DNA of 64,000 nt from an uncultured Bacteriovorax sp. (GTDB taxonomy: Bacteria > Bdellovibrionota > Bacteriovoracia > Bacteriovoracales > Bacteriovoracaceae). Each line of letters opens with the position of its first letter. The first letter of the stretch is position 1. The translations under genes and the position numbers were made by a program. Below the pieces are notes generated by a model. It saw only the letters and a list, made by a program, of their open reading frames with translations. It made no database searches and had not been told where the DNA came from. The DNA lies in assembly GCA_946480715.1 (NCBI GenBank), contig CAMLKK010000001.1, positions 62,001-126,000 on the forward strand, in the 5' to 3' direction. Positions 53,154 through 62,099 of this stretch are shown piece by piece.

Positions 53154-53732
53154 ATGAAAAACTCCATTTTGACATGCCTTTTCAGCTTTTTTTTAGTCAG
53201 CTTTTCCATGACAATGTCCATGACACCTACGCAAGCTGAAACGGCGATTCCTCATTATGAAGTTTATCCCCAAACTCCTTTTGAAGATTACAATGAATCC
53301 ATCCTGGATTTTTATTCAGTAAAAAATCTTTACGGCGAATTTTCGAACTTTGCTCTATTTCCAATAGTCATTGATGGAGTTGTCTGGCCCACATCTGAAC
53401 ATTATTACCAGGCCCACAAATACATCGAACCTGAACTGCGTGAACTCGTTCGGGCCGCTCCCACACCTCATGCAGCTGCTCAAATTGGGCGTGATCCGAA
53501 AATTCCAAAGCGTGAAGATTGGAATCAAGTTAAAGACCCTGTTATGGAAACAGCTGTACGAGCAAAATTTAACCAATATCCGATACTGCAAAAACTTCTT
53601 TTACAGACAAAAGATTCACAAATTTTTGAACACACTAAGCTCGATTGTTATTGGGGAGATTGCGGTGACCGTTCAGGGCAAAATAAGCTTGGCCTACTTC
53701 TTATGAAGCTTCGTTCTGAATTAAAACCTTAA
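53154..53732 (+). CDS. NADAR-family protein with signal peptide
   Basis: Residues about 52-192 are a NADAR (DUF1768/YbiA) domain: EFSNFALFPI, Glu82 in TSEHYYQAHKY, KFNQYP, DCYWGDC, and GQNKLGLLLM. These are the conserved ligands of the family, which cleaves N-glycosidic bonds in ADP-ribosylated nucleotides or riboflavin precursors. Uncommonly, a signal peptide (residues 1-29, cleavage near TQA-ET) and a 20-residue spacer precede the domain. Stop overlaps the mtgA start (TAATG). Exported location is inferred. Confidence 0.88.
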   Translation: MKNSILTCLFSFFLVSFSMTMSMTPTQAETAIPHYEVYPQTPFEDYNESILDFYSVKNLYGEFSNFALFPIVIDGVVWPTSEHYYQAHKYIEPELRELVRAAPTPHAAAQIGRDPKIPKREDWNQVKDPVMETAVRAKFNQYPILQKLLLQTKDSQIFEHTKLDCYWGDCGDRSGQNKLGLLLMKLRSELKP

Positions 53733-54598
53733 TGAATTTTTTAAACCGCTTTTCCAAAATAATCTTAAAACTCATCACTGTCGCAAAATGGTTTGCGATT
53801 TTAAGTGTGGGCATTGTCATTTTCTATAAGTTTGTTCCTGTGCCGTACACGCCCCTCATGATTTGGCGAACTGTGGGTTCCCTCTTTAGTGACGAAAAAT
53901 ATATTGGCATGGAAAAAAAATGGGTGCCGATGGAAGAAATCGCAAAACCAATGCGTTTAGCAGTTATTCGGGCCGAGGATTATAAATTTTATCAGCATCA
54001 TGGTTTTGATTTCGAAGCGATTGAAAAGGCAATTCAATACAATAAAACGCATAAGAAGAAAAAAGGGGCGAGTACTATCTCGCAACAGACGGCCAAGAAC
54101 GTTTTTCTGTGGCCATCGCGAAGTTGGTTGCGAAAAGGACTTGAGGCCTACTTCACAGTTCTCATTGAATTATTCTGGAGCAAAGATCGCATTCTTGAAG
54201 TATATCTCAACGTCATTGAATTAGGACGAGGAGTGTACGGTGTTGAGGCCGCCTCTCAAAAGTTTTTCAAAAAACCCGCGAGTAAATTGAATAAACATCA
54301 GGCTTCGCTGATGGCCGCAGTACTACCTAATCCAATTAAGTTTCGAATCGATAAACCAAGCCGCTATGTAACCAATCGTCAGCGAAAAATCATGGGAACA
54401 AAACTTCCTAAAATGGTAACTGCTCAAGCTGAAGGAAAACCGATTGAAACACCAGCTGTCACCGAAACTGTTCAGGAAAAAGCACAAGAGTTTTTTGATA
54501 TTAAATTTGATGATGAGGATAAAGCTGAAAATCGCGATGCGAATGAGGCGCCTGCCAATGAAACCGCTCCTGCCGAAACAGAAGCGGTTAATGATTAG
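53732..54598 (+). CDS. mtgA: Monofunctional biosynthetic peptidoglycan transglycosylase
   Basis: Inner-membrane anchor (about residues 16-33), then a GT51 domain: catalytic Glu in VIRAEDYKFYQHHGFD, KGASTISQQTAKNVFLW and EVYLNVIELGRGVYGVEAAS. It polymerises glycan strands from lipid II. The C-terminal 55 residues are Ala/Glu/Thr-rich, longer than the usual MtgA (about 230-240 aa). It overlaps the exported NADAR gene, so they are co-translated. It ends 4 nt from the subtilase gene. Confidence 0.93.
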   Translation: MNFLNRFSKIILKLITVAKWFAILSVGIVIFYKFVPVPYTPLMIWRTVGSLFSDEKYIGMEKKWVPMEEIAKPMRLAVIRAEDYKFYQHHGFDFEAIEKAIQYNKTHKKKKGASTISQQTAKNVFLWPSRSWLRKGLEAYFTVLIELFWSKDRILEVYLNVIELGRGVYGVEAASQKFFKKPASKLNKHQASLMAAVLPNPIKFRIDKPSRYVTNRQRKIMGTKLPKMVTAQAEGKPIETPAVTETVQEKAQEFFDIKFDDEDKAENRDANEAPANETAPAETEAVND

Positions 54599-54602
54599 AA
54601 TC

Positions 54603-55907
54603 TTATTTAATCGTTCTTGCGTATTCCAAAGCTTTCAATAAATCAATTCGTCCACCGCTGATCATTTTATCTTTGAAGCGATCAACTTTCGTCACTGAAT
54701 TCATGAGAACTTCTTTTAGTTGAATTGGTGAGAGGTTTGGAAAGTGCGAGAGAACTTCCGCCGCTACACCAGCTGTCGTTGGAGACGCCATAGAAGTTCC
54801 AGACATTGATTCATATCTGTTTCCAGGTGTTGTTGAAAAAATTGAAGAGCCTGGTGCCGCTACATCAACACTGATTTTACCGTAATTAGAAAATCCACTC
54901 ATTCCACCAGAGCTCGCCGTAGAAGCGACGATGAGGAGGTTATCATTTTTGTGACTTGCTGGATAAGTTGGTCGACGATCGATATCTGATGAATCATTTC
55001 CAGCGGCCGCTACCACAAGAACACCATATTCATCTTGAATGTGTTTTAAAGTATCAGGGATTAGTGATCCACCTTCATTACTTCCTTTTCCGAAAGAGCA
55101 GTTGATGATTTTTGCACCATTTTTAGCAGCGTAAATAAAAGCTTCAGCAACATCAACATCAGTTTCATCACTATTGTTTGGAACAGTTCTGATTCCCATC
55201 AATTTTACATTTGAAGCAATTCCCGCAATTCCAATTCCGTTATTTTGTTTGGCGCCGATAGTGCCTGCGACGTGAGTTCCGTGCGAGTGAGTATCGCGAT
55301 TGTTTCCTGTCGCTCTTCCTTGTGAGTCGCGAACGAGTGTATTGATTCCGTAAACATCATCAATGTATCCGTTTTGATCATCATCAATTCCGTTTCCGGC
55401 AATTTCGTTTTCATTTTTCCAAAGAACTTCTTTAAGGTCTTCGTGATTAGTATCAATTCCCGTATCAACGATAGCGACAACAATTTCTTTCGTACTCTGT
55501 GTTCCATATTGGCGGTAGGCCGAATTAACAGATACACCATACTTGGCGGCATCTTGAAAAGACCAAATACGCCCAACCTGAGGGTCATTAAATTCTCCAG
55601 CAAGAGATCCATCAAATGATTTCATCTCAAGTTGTTGAGGTATAGGAAGCGCTGACTTTTGAGCTCTATAGTTTCTTTCAACTGAAACTACAGCAGAGCT
55701 TTTTTTAAGTTCAGAGTAAACACTTTCTGATCCATCAGTATGGACAATAAAGATGTTTCCAAAAAGATTTTTTACACCTTTTACATGTTGAAGATTGGGA
55801 AGTCTTGATCCGGCCTTAACTTTGACCACTAATTCAGTGGGTGAAACGTCAGCGAATGTAACAGTAGAGACAGTGAGCCCTAAAAGAGCGACAGCGAGAG
55901 TTTTCAT
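54603..55907 (-). CDS. Secreted subtilisin-like (S8) serine protease
   Basis: Signal peptide to about residue 19, then an inhibitor-type propeptide (about 25-85), then the catalytic domain: Asp148 in VAIVDTGIDTNH, His209 in HSHGTHVAG, oxyanion Asn304 in AAGNDSS, and Ser372 in SGTSMASPTTAG. All triad residues are intact. A calcium-binding-like loop DDDQNGYIDD occurs near 175-184. Likely secreted and active outside the cell. Confidence 0.95.
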   Translation of the reverse strand: MKTLAVALLGLTVSTVTFADVSPTELVVKVKAGSRLPNLQHVKGVKNLFGNIFIVHTDGSESVYSELKKSSAVVSVERNYRAQKSALPIPQQLEMKSFDGSLAGEFNDPQVGRIWSFQDAAKYGVSVNSAYRQYGTQSTKEIVVAIVDTGIDTNHEDLKEVLWKNENEIAGNGIDDDQNGYIDDVYGINTLVRDSQGRATGNNRDTHSHGTHVAGTIGAKQNNGIGIAGIASNVKLMGIRTVPNNSDETDVDVAEAFIYAAKNGAKIINCSFGKGSNEGGSLIPDTLKHIQDEYGVLVVAAAGNDSSDIDRRPTYPASHKNDNLLIVASTASSGGMSGFSNYGKISVDVAAPGSSIFSTTPGNRYESMSGTSMASPTTAGVAAEVLSHFPNLSPIQLKEVLMNSVTKVDRFKDKMISGGRIDLLKALEYARTIK

Positions 55908-56024
55908 CTTTCATCCTTGAAAATGATTTTGGTACTGATCAGTGTAGAAGAAAGCGAAACACTAAGTCTTATGGTGTTGGTAAAAGTTAGAAGAATAAAG
56001 ACGGATGAAAACGGTCAGGATAAT

Positions 56025-56060
56025 AAAAAGGCCCTCGTCATAGATTCTATGAGGAGGGCC
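56025..56060 (-). terminator. Rho-independent terminator of the small exported gene
   Basis: On the minus strand GGCCCTC and GAGGGCC pair, with extra CATAGA/TCTATG pairing inside, followed by TTTTT. It stands 26 nt behind the stop of the gene at 56086. Confidence 0.9.
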
Positions 56061-56085
56061 AATATTTAAAAAAGATCTTCAGTCA

Positions 56086-56385
56086 TTATTTAAGAATTGA
56101 TTCAGCGTCAGTCACTAGAGCATCAACCGCTTCTTCAACAGAAAGTTCAGACTCAGCTTGAACTTCACTTACTTTTTGAGCAAGAAAAGCTGAAAGTCTT
56201 CCAGATTGGAAGTATTCCTGAGAATCATTCAAAACTAGAGCAGCTTGTTTTTCAGCAAATCCACCTGAAGTCGTAGCTGAAGAAAGAAGCGGAGTAGCTG
56301 AAGTAAGAACAGTTGAGTCAGTAATTGAGTACGCCATTACGTTAGCAGATAGAGCAAATGTTAAAAGAGCGATTGATAATTTCAT
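56086..56385 (-). CDS. Small exported protein, unknown
   Basis: A 99-aa protein; ATG at 56385 behind GGGAG gives a signal peptide MKLSIALLTFALSANVMA. The mature 80 residues are Ser/Ala/Glu-rich and helical (AALVLNDSQEYFQSG, EVQAESELSVEEAVDAL). Clear promoter and terminator make it a self-contained unit, probably well expressed. Family not recognised. Confidence 0.8.
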   Translation of the reverse strand: MKLSIALLTFALSANVMAYSITDSTVLTSATPLLSSATTSGGFAEKQAALVLNDSQEYFQSGRLSAFLAQKVSEVQAESELSVEEAVDALVTDAESILK

Positions 56386-56420
56386 AAGAACTCCCGTTGT
56401 GTGTTTTTTTATGTGGGGCC

Positions 56421-56448
56421 ATCGTACATTTCTGAGTAATTTTCTCAA
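56421..56448 (-). promoter_or_regulatory. Sigma-70-type promoter of the small exported gene
   Basis: On the minus strand TTGAGA, 16-bp spacer, TACGAT; 36 nt upstream of the ATG at 56385. Confidence 0.5.
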
Positions 56449-56525
56449 GCACTCTTGTAAAAATTACCCATCTTCTCTTGGATTTTAGGCTGAAGTATCT
56501 TGCCACCCATGCCGACAAGACCTCC

Positions 56526-57479
56526 ATGACCTGCTTAAAAGCTCTATTATTCTCATGTTTTCTCTTCACTATAGAAGGGTATGCAAAAACGCCTGTTGTG
56601 ATTGATGTCCATGAGGAGATCAGGTTTAACGAGCCTTGGTATAACAAAGCAAGAAGTGACGAAGAAAATTTTAAGCGTCTGGTGAATGGATTAAAAAACA
56701 TTCCGACGGGAAAAAAGGTGATTGAGAAGGCCACTGAAAAGGCGGCTCAACAAGGTCATACTCTGTACGATGTGGTCGCAACCGGCGACGGCTCGCTGAC
56801 TGATACAACTCTTGTGAGAAGGTTTTCAGCATCGAATCCCACGCAAGTTATGTACGAAACAAAAAGTCGCGTCTATCTCAATCGTCATTTAAAAACTCTC
56901 GATGCGCTTCTTGATTTTGCTCACGAGCTCACTCATTACACTTACCGTGAACCATTCAATCCCTACGATTCAAGATTCAAACTCAAAGAATTTATCAAAA
57001 GCACAGTTGAAGGCAGAGGCGGGGAAGTCGACGCGTACATAGTCGAGTGTCGCGTCCTTCAAGAACTTCTTCCAGGTGTTGGTTTTAGAGGTTCGAATTG
57101 CCAGAAAGTTTACGATCAACAAGTCGGATCCGTTTCAAAAGATTTGGGTGTACAAGAGTTCTATAAAGTCGGGAACCACTTCGAGAACTTGAAAAAAGAG
57201 CTGAGTCGCTTCGCCGTAAATGAAAAAGATTTGCCGGCCGCTTCTCCTAGTGAAGCCTTTTTTATTTCGTCGGCCTGGGGATTACCTTATCCTGTTGCTG
57301 CGGTGAAAGAATACGTCAACATTATGGATCGCGTGTGCAAAAACGATTTAAATCGCATTTCTCTTATGGAGAATCGGGTGAATCGCTCTCCTGCGAGCGT
57401 CGATAATAAAGATGTTCAAGATTACAAAACCATGTTCGAAGATTTCCGCATTCGCTGCGATAAATTCACCTCAATTTAA
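56526..57479 (+). CDS. Exported HELTH zinc metalloprotease-like protein
   Basis: ATG at 56526 gives a signal peptide (MTCLKALLFSCFLFT.. to about YAK); the open frame starts at a TTG 16 codons earlier with no support. HELTH (in DFAHELTHYTYREP) is an HExxH zinc motif, and GRGGEVDAYIVEC follows about 30 residues later with a possible third ligand Glu. Cys residues in YIVECRV, SNCQK, RVCKND and IRCDK suggest disulfides. Family not recognised; a peptidase role is likely but not certain. Confidence 0.75.
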   Translation: MTCLKALLFSCFLFTIEGYAKTPVVIDVHEEIRFNEPWYNKARSDEENFKRLVNGLKNIPTGKKVIEKATEKAAQQGHTLYDVVATGDGSLTDTTLVRRFSASNPTQVMYETKSRVYLNRHLKTLDALLDFAHELTHYTYREPFNPYDSRFKLKEFIKSTVEGRGGEVDAYIVECRVLQELLPGVGFRGSNCQKVYDQQVGSVSKDLGVQEFYKVGNHFENLKKELSRFAVNEKDLPAASPSEAFFISSAWGLPYPVAAVKEYVNIMDRVCKNDLNRISLMENRVNRSPASVDNKDVQDYKTMFEDFRIRCDKFTSI

Positions 57480-57526
57480 TTTCTCGTCAAAAGTTTTTTG
57501 TTGGCCGAATAAATTAGTCCATTTCG

Positions 57527-57556
57527 TTGACGAAAGCATCGCTCTCTCGGTAAATT
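57527..57556 (+). promoter_or_regulatory. Probable sigma-70-type promoter of the nuo cluster
   Basis: TTGACG at 57527-57532 and TAAATT at 57551-57556 with 18-bp spacing, 60 nt before the nuoB start. A plain match to the usual consensus. Confidence 0.5.
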
Positions 57557-57616
57557 TATGTAATAATTGATGGAATTTACTAAGTGACTTTTGTGGGAGC
57601 ACCCGAGGGAGCCTAG

Positions 57617-58099
57617 ATGCAAGATAGCGTCGTTTTGATGAAAGTAGATGATTTTTTAAACTGGGGTCGTAAGAACTCTTTGTGGCCTATGACTTTCGGT
57701 CTCGCTTGTTGTGCGATCGAAATGATGGCGACAGGAGCTTCGAAATACGATCTTGAAAGATTTGGTTGTGGAGCTTTCATGGCCACTCCAAGACGTGCTG
57801 ACCTCATGATCGTTGCAGGAACTGTAACGCTTAAGATGGCGACTCGTATTCAATTATTATTCGAACAAATGCCTGAGCCTCGTTACGTTGTCTCAATGGG
57901 CTCTTGTGCAAATAAAGGCGGACCTTACTGGCAACACGGCTATCACGTTTTAAAAGGCGTTGATGAAGTTGTTCCTGTTGATGTTTACGTTCCTGGTTGC
58001 CCTCCTCGTCCAGAAGCTTTGATCGAAGGAATTATGACTCTACAAAAGAAGATCGCTAACGAGCGTCTCCTTCGTGATAAGTGGGTGAAGCATGCTTAA
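57617..58099 (+). CDS. nuoB: NADH-quinone oxidoreductase subunit B
   Basis: Carries the terminal Fe-S cluster N2 of complex I. Cys ligands are visible in [18 protein letters not shown] and GCPPRPEA. The start is a few nt behind GGGAG. The 3' end overlaps nuoC by 8 nt. Length (160 aa) is in the normal range. NuoA does not precede it; the upstream gene is a protease. Confidence 0.96.
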   Translation: MQDSVVLMKVDDFLNWGRKNSLWPMTFGLACCAIEMMATGASKYDLERFGCGAFMATPRRADLMIVAGTVTLKMATRIQLLFEQMPEPRYVVSMGSCANKGGPYWQHGYHVLKGVDEVVPVDVYVPGCPPRPEALIEGIMTLQKKIANERLLRDKWVKHA

Positions 58100-58733
58100 T
58101 CAAATCGCATCGTTTTTAAATACAACTGTTCCGGGATCAAATCCTGTTGTGAAAACAGCTGAAGTTGGTCATTCATCAATTACAGTTGAAGCAGAAAAAG
58201 TTCTTGAAGTTTGTCAGGCGCTTAAAAACTCTGCTGAACACAAGATGAATGTTCTGCAAGCAATCACGGCAACTGATATGAAAGAACACCTAGAGCTAAC
58301 TTATGTACTAGCGAGTTTTTTCAACAACACTGAAGTGCTTTTAAAAGTAAAACTTCCTCGCGGCGAAGGCACAGGAAATACACTTTCAAATCTTCCAAAA
58401 ATTAATTCTGTAGTGAGTGTTTGGGCAGCTGCGAACTTTCAAGAGCGCGAAGCTTACGACATGATCGGTGTACACTTTGTGGGCCACCCGGATCACAGAA
58501 GAATTCTTTGTCCAGATGAGTGGCAAGGATATCCATTAAGAAAAGACTATGTTGTTCAAGAAAAATACCTTGATATGGTTGTTAACCCTGCGTGGAAAAT
58601 TAATACTGAAGATCATATGTTCGGAAAGAAACTTAAGGACCAAGTGGGCGATCCAAAGCTTGTTACTTATAGCTGGAAAGGAAAAAATTCTGGCGATGCT
58701 AATGAAGAGTCTGACGAAAAGGATGGTGAATAA
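58092..58733 (+). CDS. nuoC: NADH-quinone oxidoreductase subunit C
   Basis: 30-kDa subunit. The conserved [25 protein letters not shown] segment and PLRKDY are present. It is separate from NuoD, not fused. Starts inside nuoB and its stop touches the nuoD start (TAATG). A 40-residue acidic tail follows the core ([10 protein letters not shown]). Confidence 0.95.
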   Translation: MLNQIASFLNTTVPGSNPVVKTAEVGHSSITVEAEKVLEVCQALKNSAEHKMNVLQAITATDMKEHLELTYVLASFFNNTEVLLKVKLPRGEGTGNTLSNLPKINSVVSVWAAANFQEREAYDMIGVHFVGHPDHRRILCPDEWQGYPLRKDYVVQEKYLDMVVNPAWKINTEDHMFGKKLKDQVGDPKLVTYSWKGKNSGDANEESDEKDGE

Positions 58734-59899
58734 TGTCTGCTGGTCATCACGAAGTTGAAGATAAAATCATCTTAGGAGATCAAGAAGTTTTAAAATCTGA
58801 TCTTCTTACATTAAATATGGGTCCTCAGCACCCTGCTACTCACGGTGTATTAAGAGTAGAAATTAAAACCGATTCAGAAATCGTTGTAGAAGCGATTCCT
58901 CACTTAGGATACCTTCACCGTTGTATGGAAAAACATTCTGAGAATGTTGATTACCGCGGAGTCATTCCTTACGTTGATCGCTTAGACTATCTTGGCGCCA
59001 TGAACATGGAACTTGGATACGTTCTCACTGTTGAAAAAATGTTAGGCACAGAAGTTCCAAAGCGCGCTGAATACATCCGCGTTTTAGTGTGTGAACTTCA
59101 AAGAATTGCTTCTCACTTACTTTTCTTCGGAACATACGCTATCGACCTTGGGGCCTTTACTCCATTCTTATATGCCTTCCAGGATCGTGAACAAATTCTT
59201 CGTATCTTTGAAGAGCTCTCAGGAGCACGTCTTCTTTATAACTACATCTGGCTTGGTGGTGTGTGGAACGATATCAATGACGATCAATTAAGAACGATCA
59301 GAGATTTCTGTAATAAGTTTGAAGTTGAACTTCAAAAATACCACGCGCTTGTTGGTGAAAACCAAATCTTCATCGGAAGAACAGCTAACGTTGGTGTGCT
59401 GACAGCTGAGCAATGTTACGACTACGGTGCTACTGGACCTGTTCTTCGCGGATCTGGTGTAGAGTGGGATCTTCGTAAAAAACGTCCTTACTCAATCTAT
59501 GACAAACTAGAATTCAACATTCCAGTTGGTAAAGGTGAAAAAGGTCAATTGGGTGACTGTTGGGATCGTTATTACGTTCGCGTAATGGAGATGTTCGAAT
59601 CAGTAAAAATCATTCGTCAAATCCTCGATGGAATTGAAGAAGGCCCGGTTATGGGTAAAGTTCCAAAAATCGTTAAAGTACCAGCGGGCGAAATGTATAT
59701 GCGTACGGAAGCTCCTCGTGGAGAAATCGGGTTCCACCTTATTTCTGACGGCGGAAAAACTCCATACCGCTTGAAAGTAAAATCATCTTGTTTCACTCAC
59801 GTGTCGATGTTGCCAATCATGGCACCAGGACAAATGGTGGCGGATCTTGTTGCTTCAATCGGAAGTATCGATATCGTTCTCGGCGAAGTAGACAGATAG
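58733..59899 (+). CDS. nuoD: NADH-quinone oxidoreductase subunit D
   Basis: 49-kDa subunit that lines the quinone site. NMGPQHPATHGVLRVE at about residues 28-43, GYLHRCMEK, YVDRLDYL and the ending IGSIDIVLGEVDR identify it. Full length (388 aa). Translationally linked to nuoC. The codon choice is that of a strongly expressed gene. Confidence 0.97.
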   Translation: MSAGHHEVEDKIILGDQEVLKSDLLTLNMGPQHPATHGVLRVEIKTDSEIVVEAIPHLGYLHRCMEKHSENVDYRGVIPYVDRLDYLGAMNMELGYVLTVEKMLGTEVPKRAEYIRVLVCELQRIASHLLFFGTYAIDLGAFTPFLYAFQDREQILRIFEELSGARLLYNYIWLGGVWNDINDDQLRTIRDFCNKFEVELQKYHALVGENQIFIGRTANVGVLTAEQCYDYGATGPVLRGSGVEWDLRKKRPYSIYDKLEFNIPVGKGEKGQLGDCWDRYYVRVMEMFESVKIIRQILDGIEEGPVMGKVPKIVKVPAGEMYMRTEAPRGEIGFHLISDGGKTPYRLKVKSSCFTHVSMLPIMAPGQMVADLVASIGSIDIVLGEVDR

Positions 59900-59931
59900 T
59901 ACGGAATTTAATTTTTTAATTAAGGAATAAA

Positions 59932-60456
59932 ATGGAAACAATTCACCTTAAAAAACATATGGAACCTGAACTGACTTTTGGCCAGTGGTTCAAAAACATC
60001 TGGGGTGCTGTTAAGACGACGGCCATCGGGATGGGAATTACTTTCAAATACGTTTGGGGAAAACCAGTCGTTACAATTGAATATCCAGAAGTGAGAGAAG
60101 AGCTTCCAGCAAATTCACGTTCACGTTTATTCAACGACGCTGAAAACTGTATCTCATGTCTTCAGTGTGCGGTTGCTTGTCCAGTAGACTGTATCTACAT
60201 CGCAGCTGTAAAACGCCCAACAGACGCTCCAAAAATTAAAACAAAAGACGGTACTCCAATTCGTCTTGATCTAAAACAATACACGATCGATACAGCTCTT
60301 TGCTGTTACTGCGGCCTATGTACAACAGTATGTCCGACTGAGTGTCTTACTCACACGACAGACTACGAATACGCTTCATACACATTGGCAGCAATGAAGT
60401 ATGATTACCTCGCACCAGACATCAAAGCGTGGCGTACTCGTATCGTTAAGTCTTAG
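59932..60456 (+). CDS. nuoI: NADH-quinone oxidoreductase subunit I
   Basis: Two [4Fe-4S] motifs: CISCLQCAVACP and CCYCGLCTTVCP. The N-terminal 40 residues include an amphipathic lead. AAGGAAT stands a few nt upstream of the ATG. It directly follows nuoD (32-nt gap) and is closed by a strong terminator; NuoE, F, G, H and J-N are absent here. Confidence 0.96.
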   Translation: METIHLKKHMEPELTFGQWFKNIWGAVKTTAIGMGITFKYVWGKPVVTIEYPEVREELPANSRSRLFNDAENCISCLQCAVACPVDCIYIAAVKRPTDAPKIKTKDGTPIRLDLKQYTIDTALCCYCGLCTTVCPTECLTHTTDYEYASYTLAAMKYDYLAPDIKAWRTRIVKS

Positions 60457-60467
60457 TTAAACAAATC

Positions 60468-60495
60468 AAAGCTCCCGAAAGGGAGCTTTTTTTTT
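60468..60495 (+). terminator. Rho-independent terminator of the nuoBCDI unit
   Basis: AAGCTCCC-GAAA-GGGAGCTT followed by about eight T. It closes the nuo unit 12 nt behind the nuoI stop. Confidence 0.95.
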
Positions 60496-60503
60496 GAGAA
60501 AAA

Positions 60504-61556
60504 ATGCATTTAGAAGTTTTCAAATATTTTCTTCGTCTCGGCGTCCTCGGTTTCGGAGGCCCGCTCGCACTCATCTCCAGTATGCAAAGAGACCTCGTTG
60601 AAAAACGTCGCTGGATGGAGCCGCATGATTTCAATGCTACATTTGCTCTTATTAAAGCGATGCCTGGTCCAATTGCATTCATGAGTGCAGTCACATTAGG
60701 TCGCGCACGCGCTGGTTTCATGGGCGCTCTGAGCGCTGGAATTGCTCTTAATCTTCCGGCCTTTATTCTCATGGTTCTCTTTTCACTTTTTTTCAAATCG
60801 ATGGAGTCGTTCACGTGGACGAAACCTCTTATGGTCGGAATGCAAGTGGCCGCATTGGGAGTCATTCTCGGAAGTCTTAAAGCACTCGTTCGCAATAATA
60901 TAAGGGACATCTTTTTTTGGATCATGGTCCTCATCTCAGGCTTCGTTAATTTTTTCTACCCTTCATTTGAGCCTCTTCTCATTTTAGGTTTTGGTTTGAT
61001 GATGGTTTCTCTAAGGAAAAAAAACCTTCTTGATTTAGGCCCTCTCGTCTTGGTTTGCTTTAAAGCAGGTGCTCTTGTTTTTGGATCAGGACTTGCGATA
61101 GTTCCAATGCTCGCTCATGACGTTGTTGAAAAACATCATTGGCTCACTCAGAATGAATTTCTCGATGCGCTCGCGTTTGGACAAATGACTCCTGGCCCGG
61201 TGGTCATCACAGCAACTTATATCGGACACAAAGTGCATGGGATGAGTGGAGCAATGCTGGCGACTCTTGCGATTTTTGCCGCTTCTTTTTTTCATATGAC
61301 GACGTGGTTTCCACACGTGAGTAATAAACTTAAAGGTAAAAAATGGGTGGGAGATTTTACTTACGGAGCGATTGCCGCTGTTGTAGGTCCCATCATTACA
61401 TCAGTTATAAAGCTGGCCATGGGAATTCATTTGAATGCTGTTCTTGGGATTTTCTTGCTAGTGAGTTTTATTCTTACACTTTGGGGGAAATGGCCGTTGT
61501 GGCTCATTATTCCTTCAATGGGGTTAATGAGCCTGATCGCTAACGCTCTTATCTAG
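60504..61556 (+). CDS. chrA: Chromate transporter (ChrA family)
   Basis: A 350-aa membrane protein of two CHR halves with about 10 segments. Half one has LRLGVLGFGGPLALI and AMPGPIAFMSAVTLG; half two has FKAGALVFGSGLAIVPML and GQMTPGPVVITATYIG, the paired signatures of ChrA. It exports chromate (substrate known for the family; not tested here). Starts 8 nt behind the nuo terminator. 3' end overlaps the convergent RDD gene by 4 nt. Confidence 0.95.
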   Translation: MHLEVFKYFLRLGVLGFGGPLALISSMQRDLVEKRRWMEPHDFNATFALIKAMPGPIAFMSAVTLGRARAGFMGALSAGIALNLPAFILMVLFSLFFKSMESFTWTKPLMVGMQVAALGVILGSLKALVRNNIRDIFFWIMVLISGFVNFFYPSFEPLLILGFGLMMVSLRKKNLLDLGPLVLVCFKAGALVFGSGLAIVPMLAHDVVEKHHWLTQNEFLDALAFGQMTPGPVVITATYIGHKVHGMSGAMLATLAIFAASFFHMTTWFPHVSNKLKGKKWVGDFTYGAIAAVVGPIITSVIKLAMGIHLNAVLGIFLLVSFILTLWGKWPLWLIIPSMGLMSLIANALI

Positions 61557-62089
61557 AGTCTTCTTAAATATTCTTCTTTTTTCGAATTGTATTCCTCTTC
61601 AGTCAAAATACCTTTTTGATAAAGGTTGTAGAGTTCTTCTAGATTTTGAGCTGGTCGAGATACGTTTGCAGTTGGTCCTGTGCTGTTAATGAGTGACTTC
61701 ATTTCATTCCACCAAACATTGAACACATTTGTTGAAGGTTGATTTTCATTTAAAACTACAGTCGAAGCGACGTAATCATGCAATGTTTGTTTTTTCTCTG
61801 TGAAAAAAAACATGAAGTATCCAAGAAAAAATAAACATGATGAAAGCATCGTCATGAAGTGACGAATGATAGCAGTTTTGAAACTTAGTTGTGATCCGTC
61901 TGCGTTTACGACGACAAGACCCATGAGATATTTACCAGGCGTTCCGCGAAGGGAAGAAGAATTGAAAACTGGATAGTAAAGAAAGCTTGCAATGATAGAT
62001 AGTGGAGCAAGGATCATATAAAGAATAATCATGAAGAAGCCGTCAATCAAATAGGCCGCAAAACGTCTCCAGAATCCAGCATAATTCAT
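61553..62089 (-). CDS. RDD-family membrane protein with SHOCT domain
   Basis: RDD domain (FWRRFAAYLIDGFFM, then TPGKYLMGLVVVNADG) with three hydrophobic segments, followed by a C-terminal SHOCT domain of about 30 residues (LEELYNLYQKGILTEEEYNSKKEEYLRRL region). ATG at 62089 is behind AAGGAGA. The RDD/SHOCT combination is often found in small membrane proteins of unknown role. 10 nt behind the YdcZ-like gene. Confidence 0.88.
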   Translation of the reverse strand: MNYAGFWRRFAAYLIDGFFMIILYMILAPLSIIASFLYYPVFNSSSLRGTPGKYLMGLVVVNADGSQLSFKTAIIRHFMTMLSSCLFFLGYFMFFFTEKKQTLHDYVASTVVLNENQPSTNVFNVWWNEMKSLINSTGPTANVSRPAQNLEELYNLYQKGILTEEEYNSKKEEYLRRL

Positions 62090-62099
62090 AAGTATCTCC

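Noticed and set aside
60446..60934. 162-aa minus-strand frame
   Set aside because: Antisense to the chromate transporter gene and crosses the nuo terminator; basic low-quality composition.
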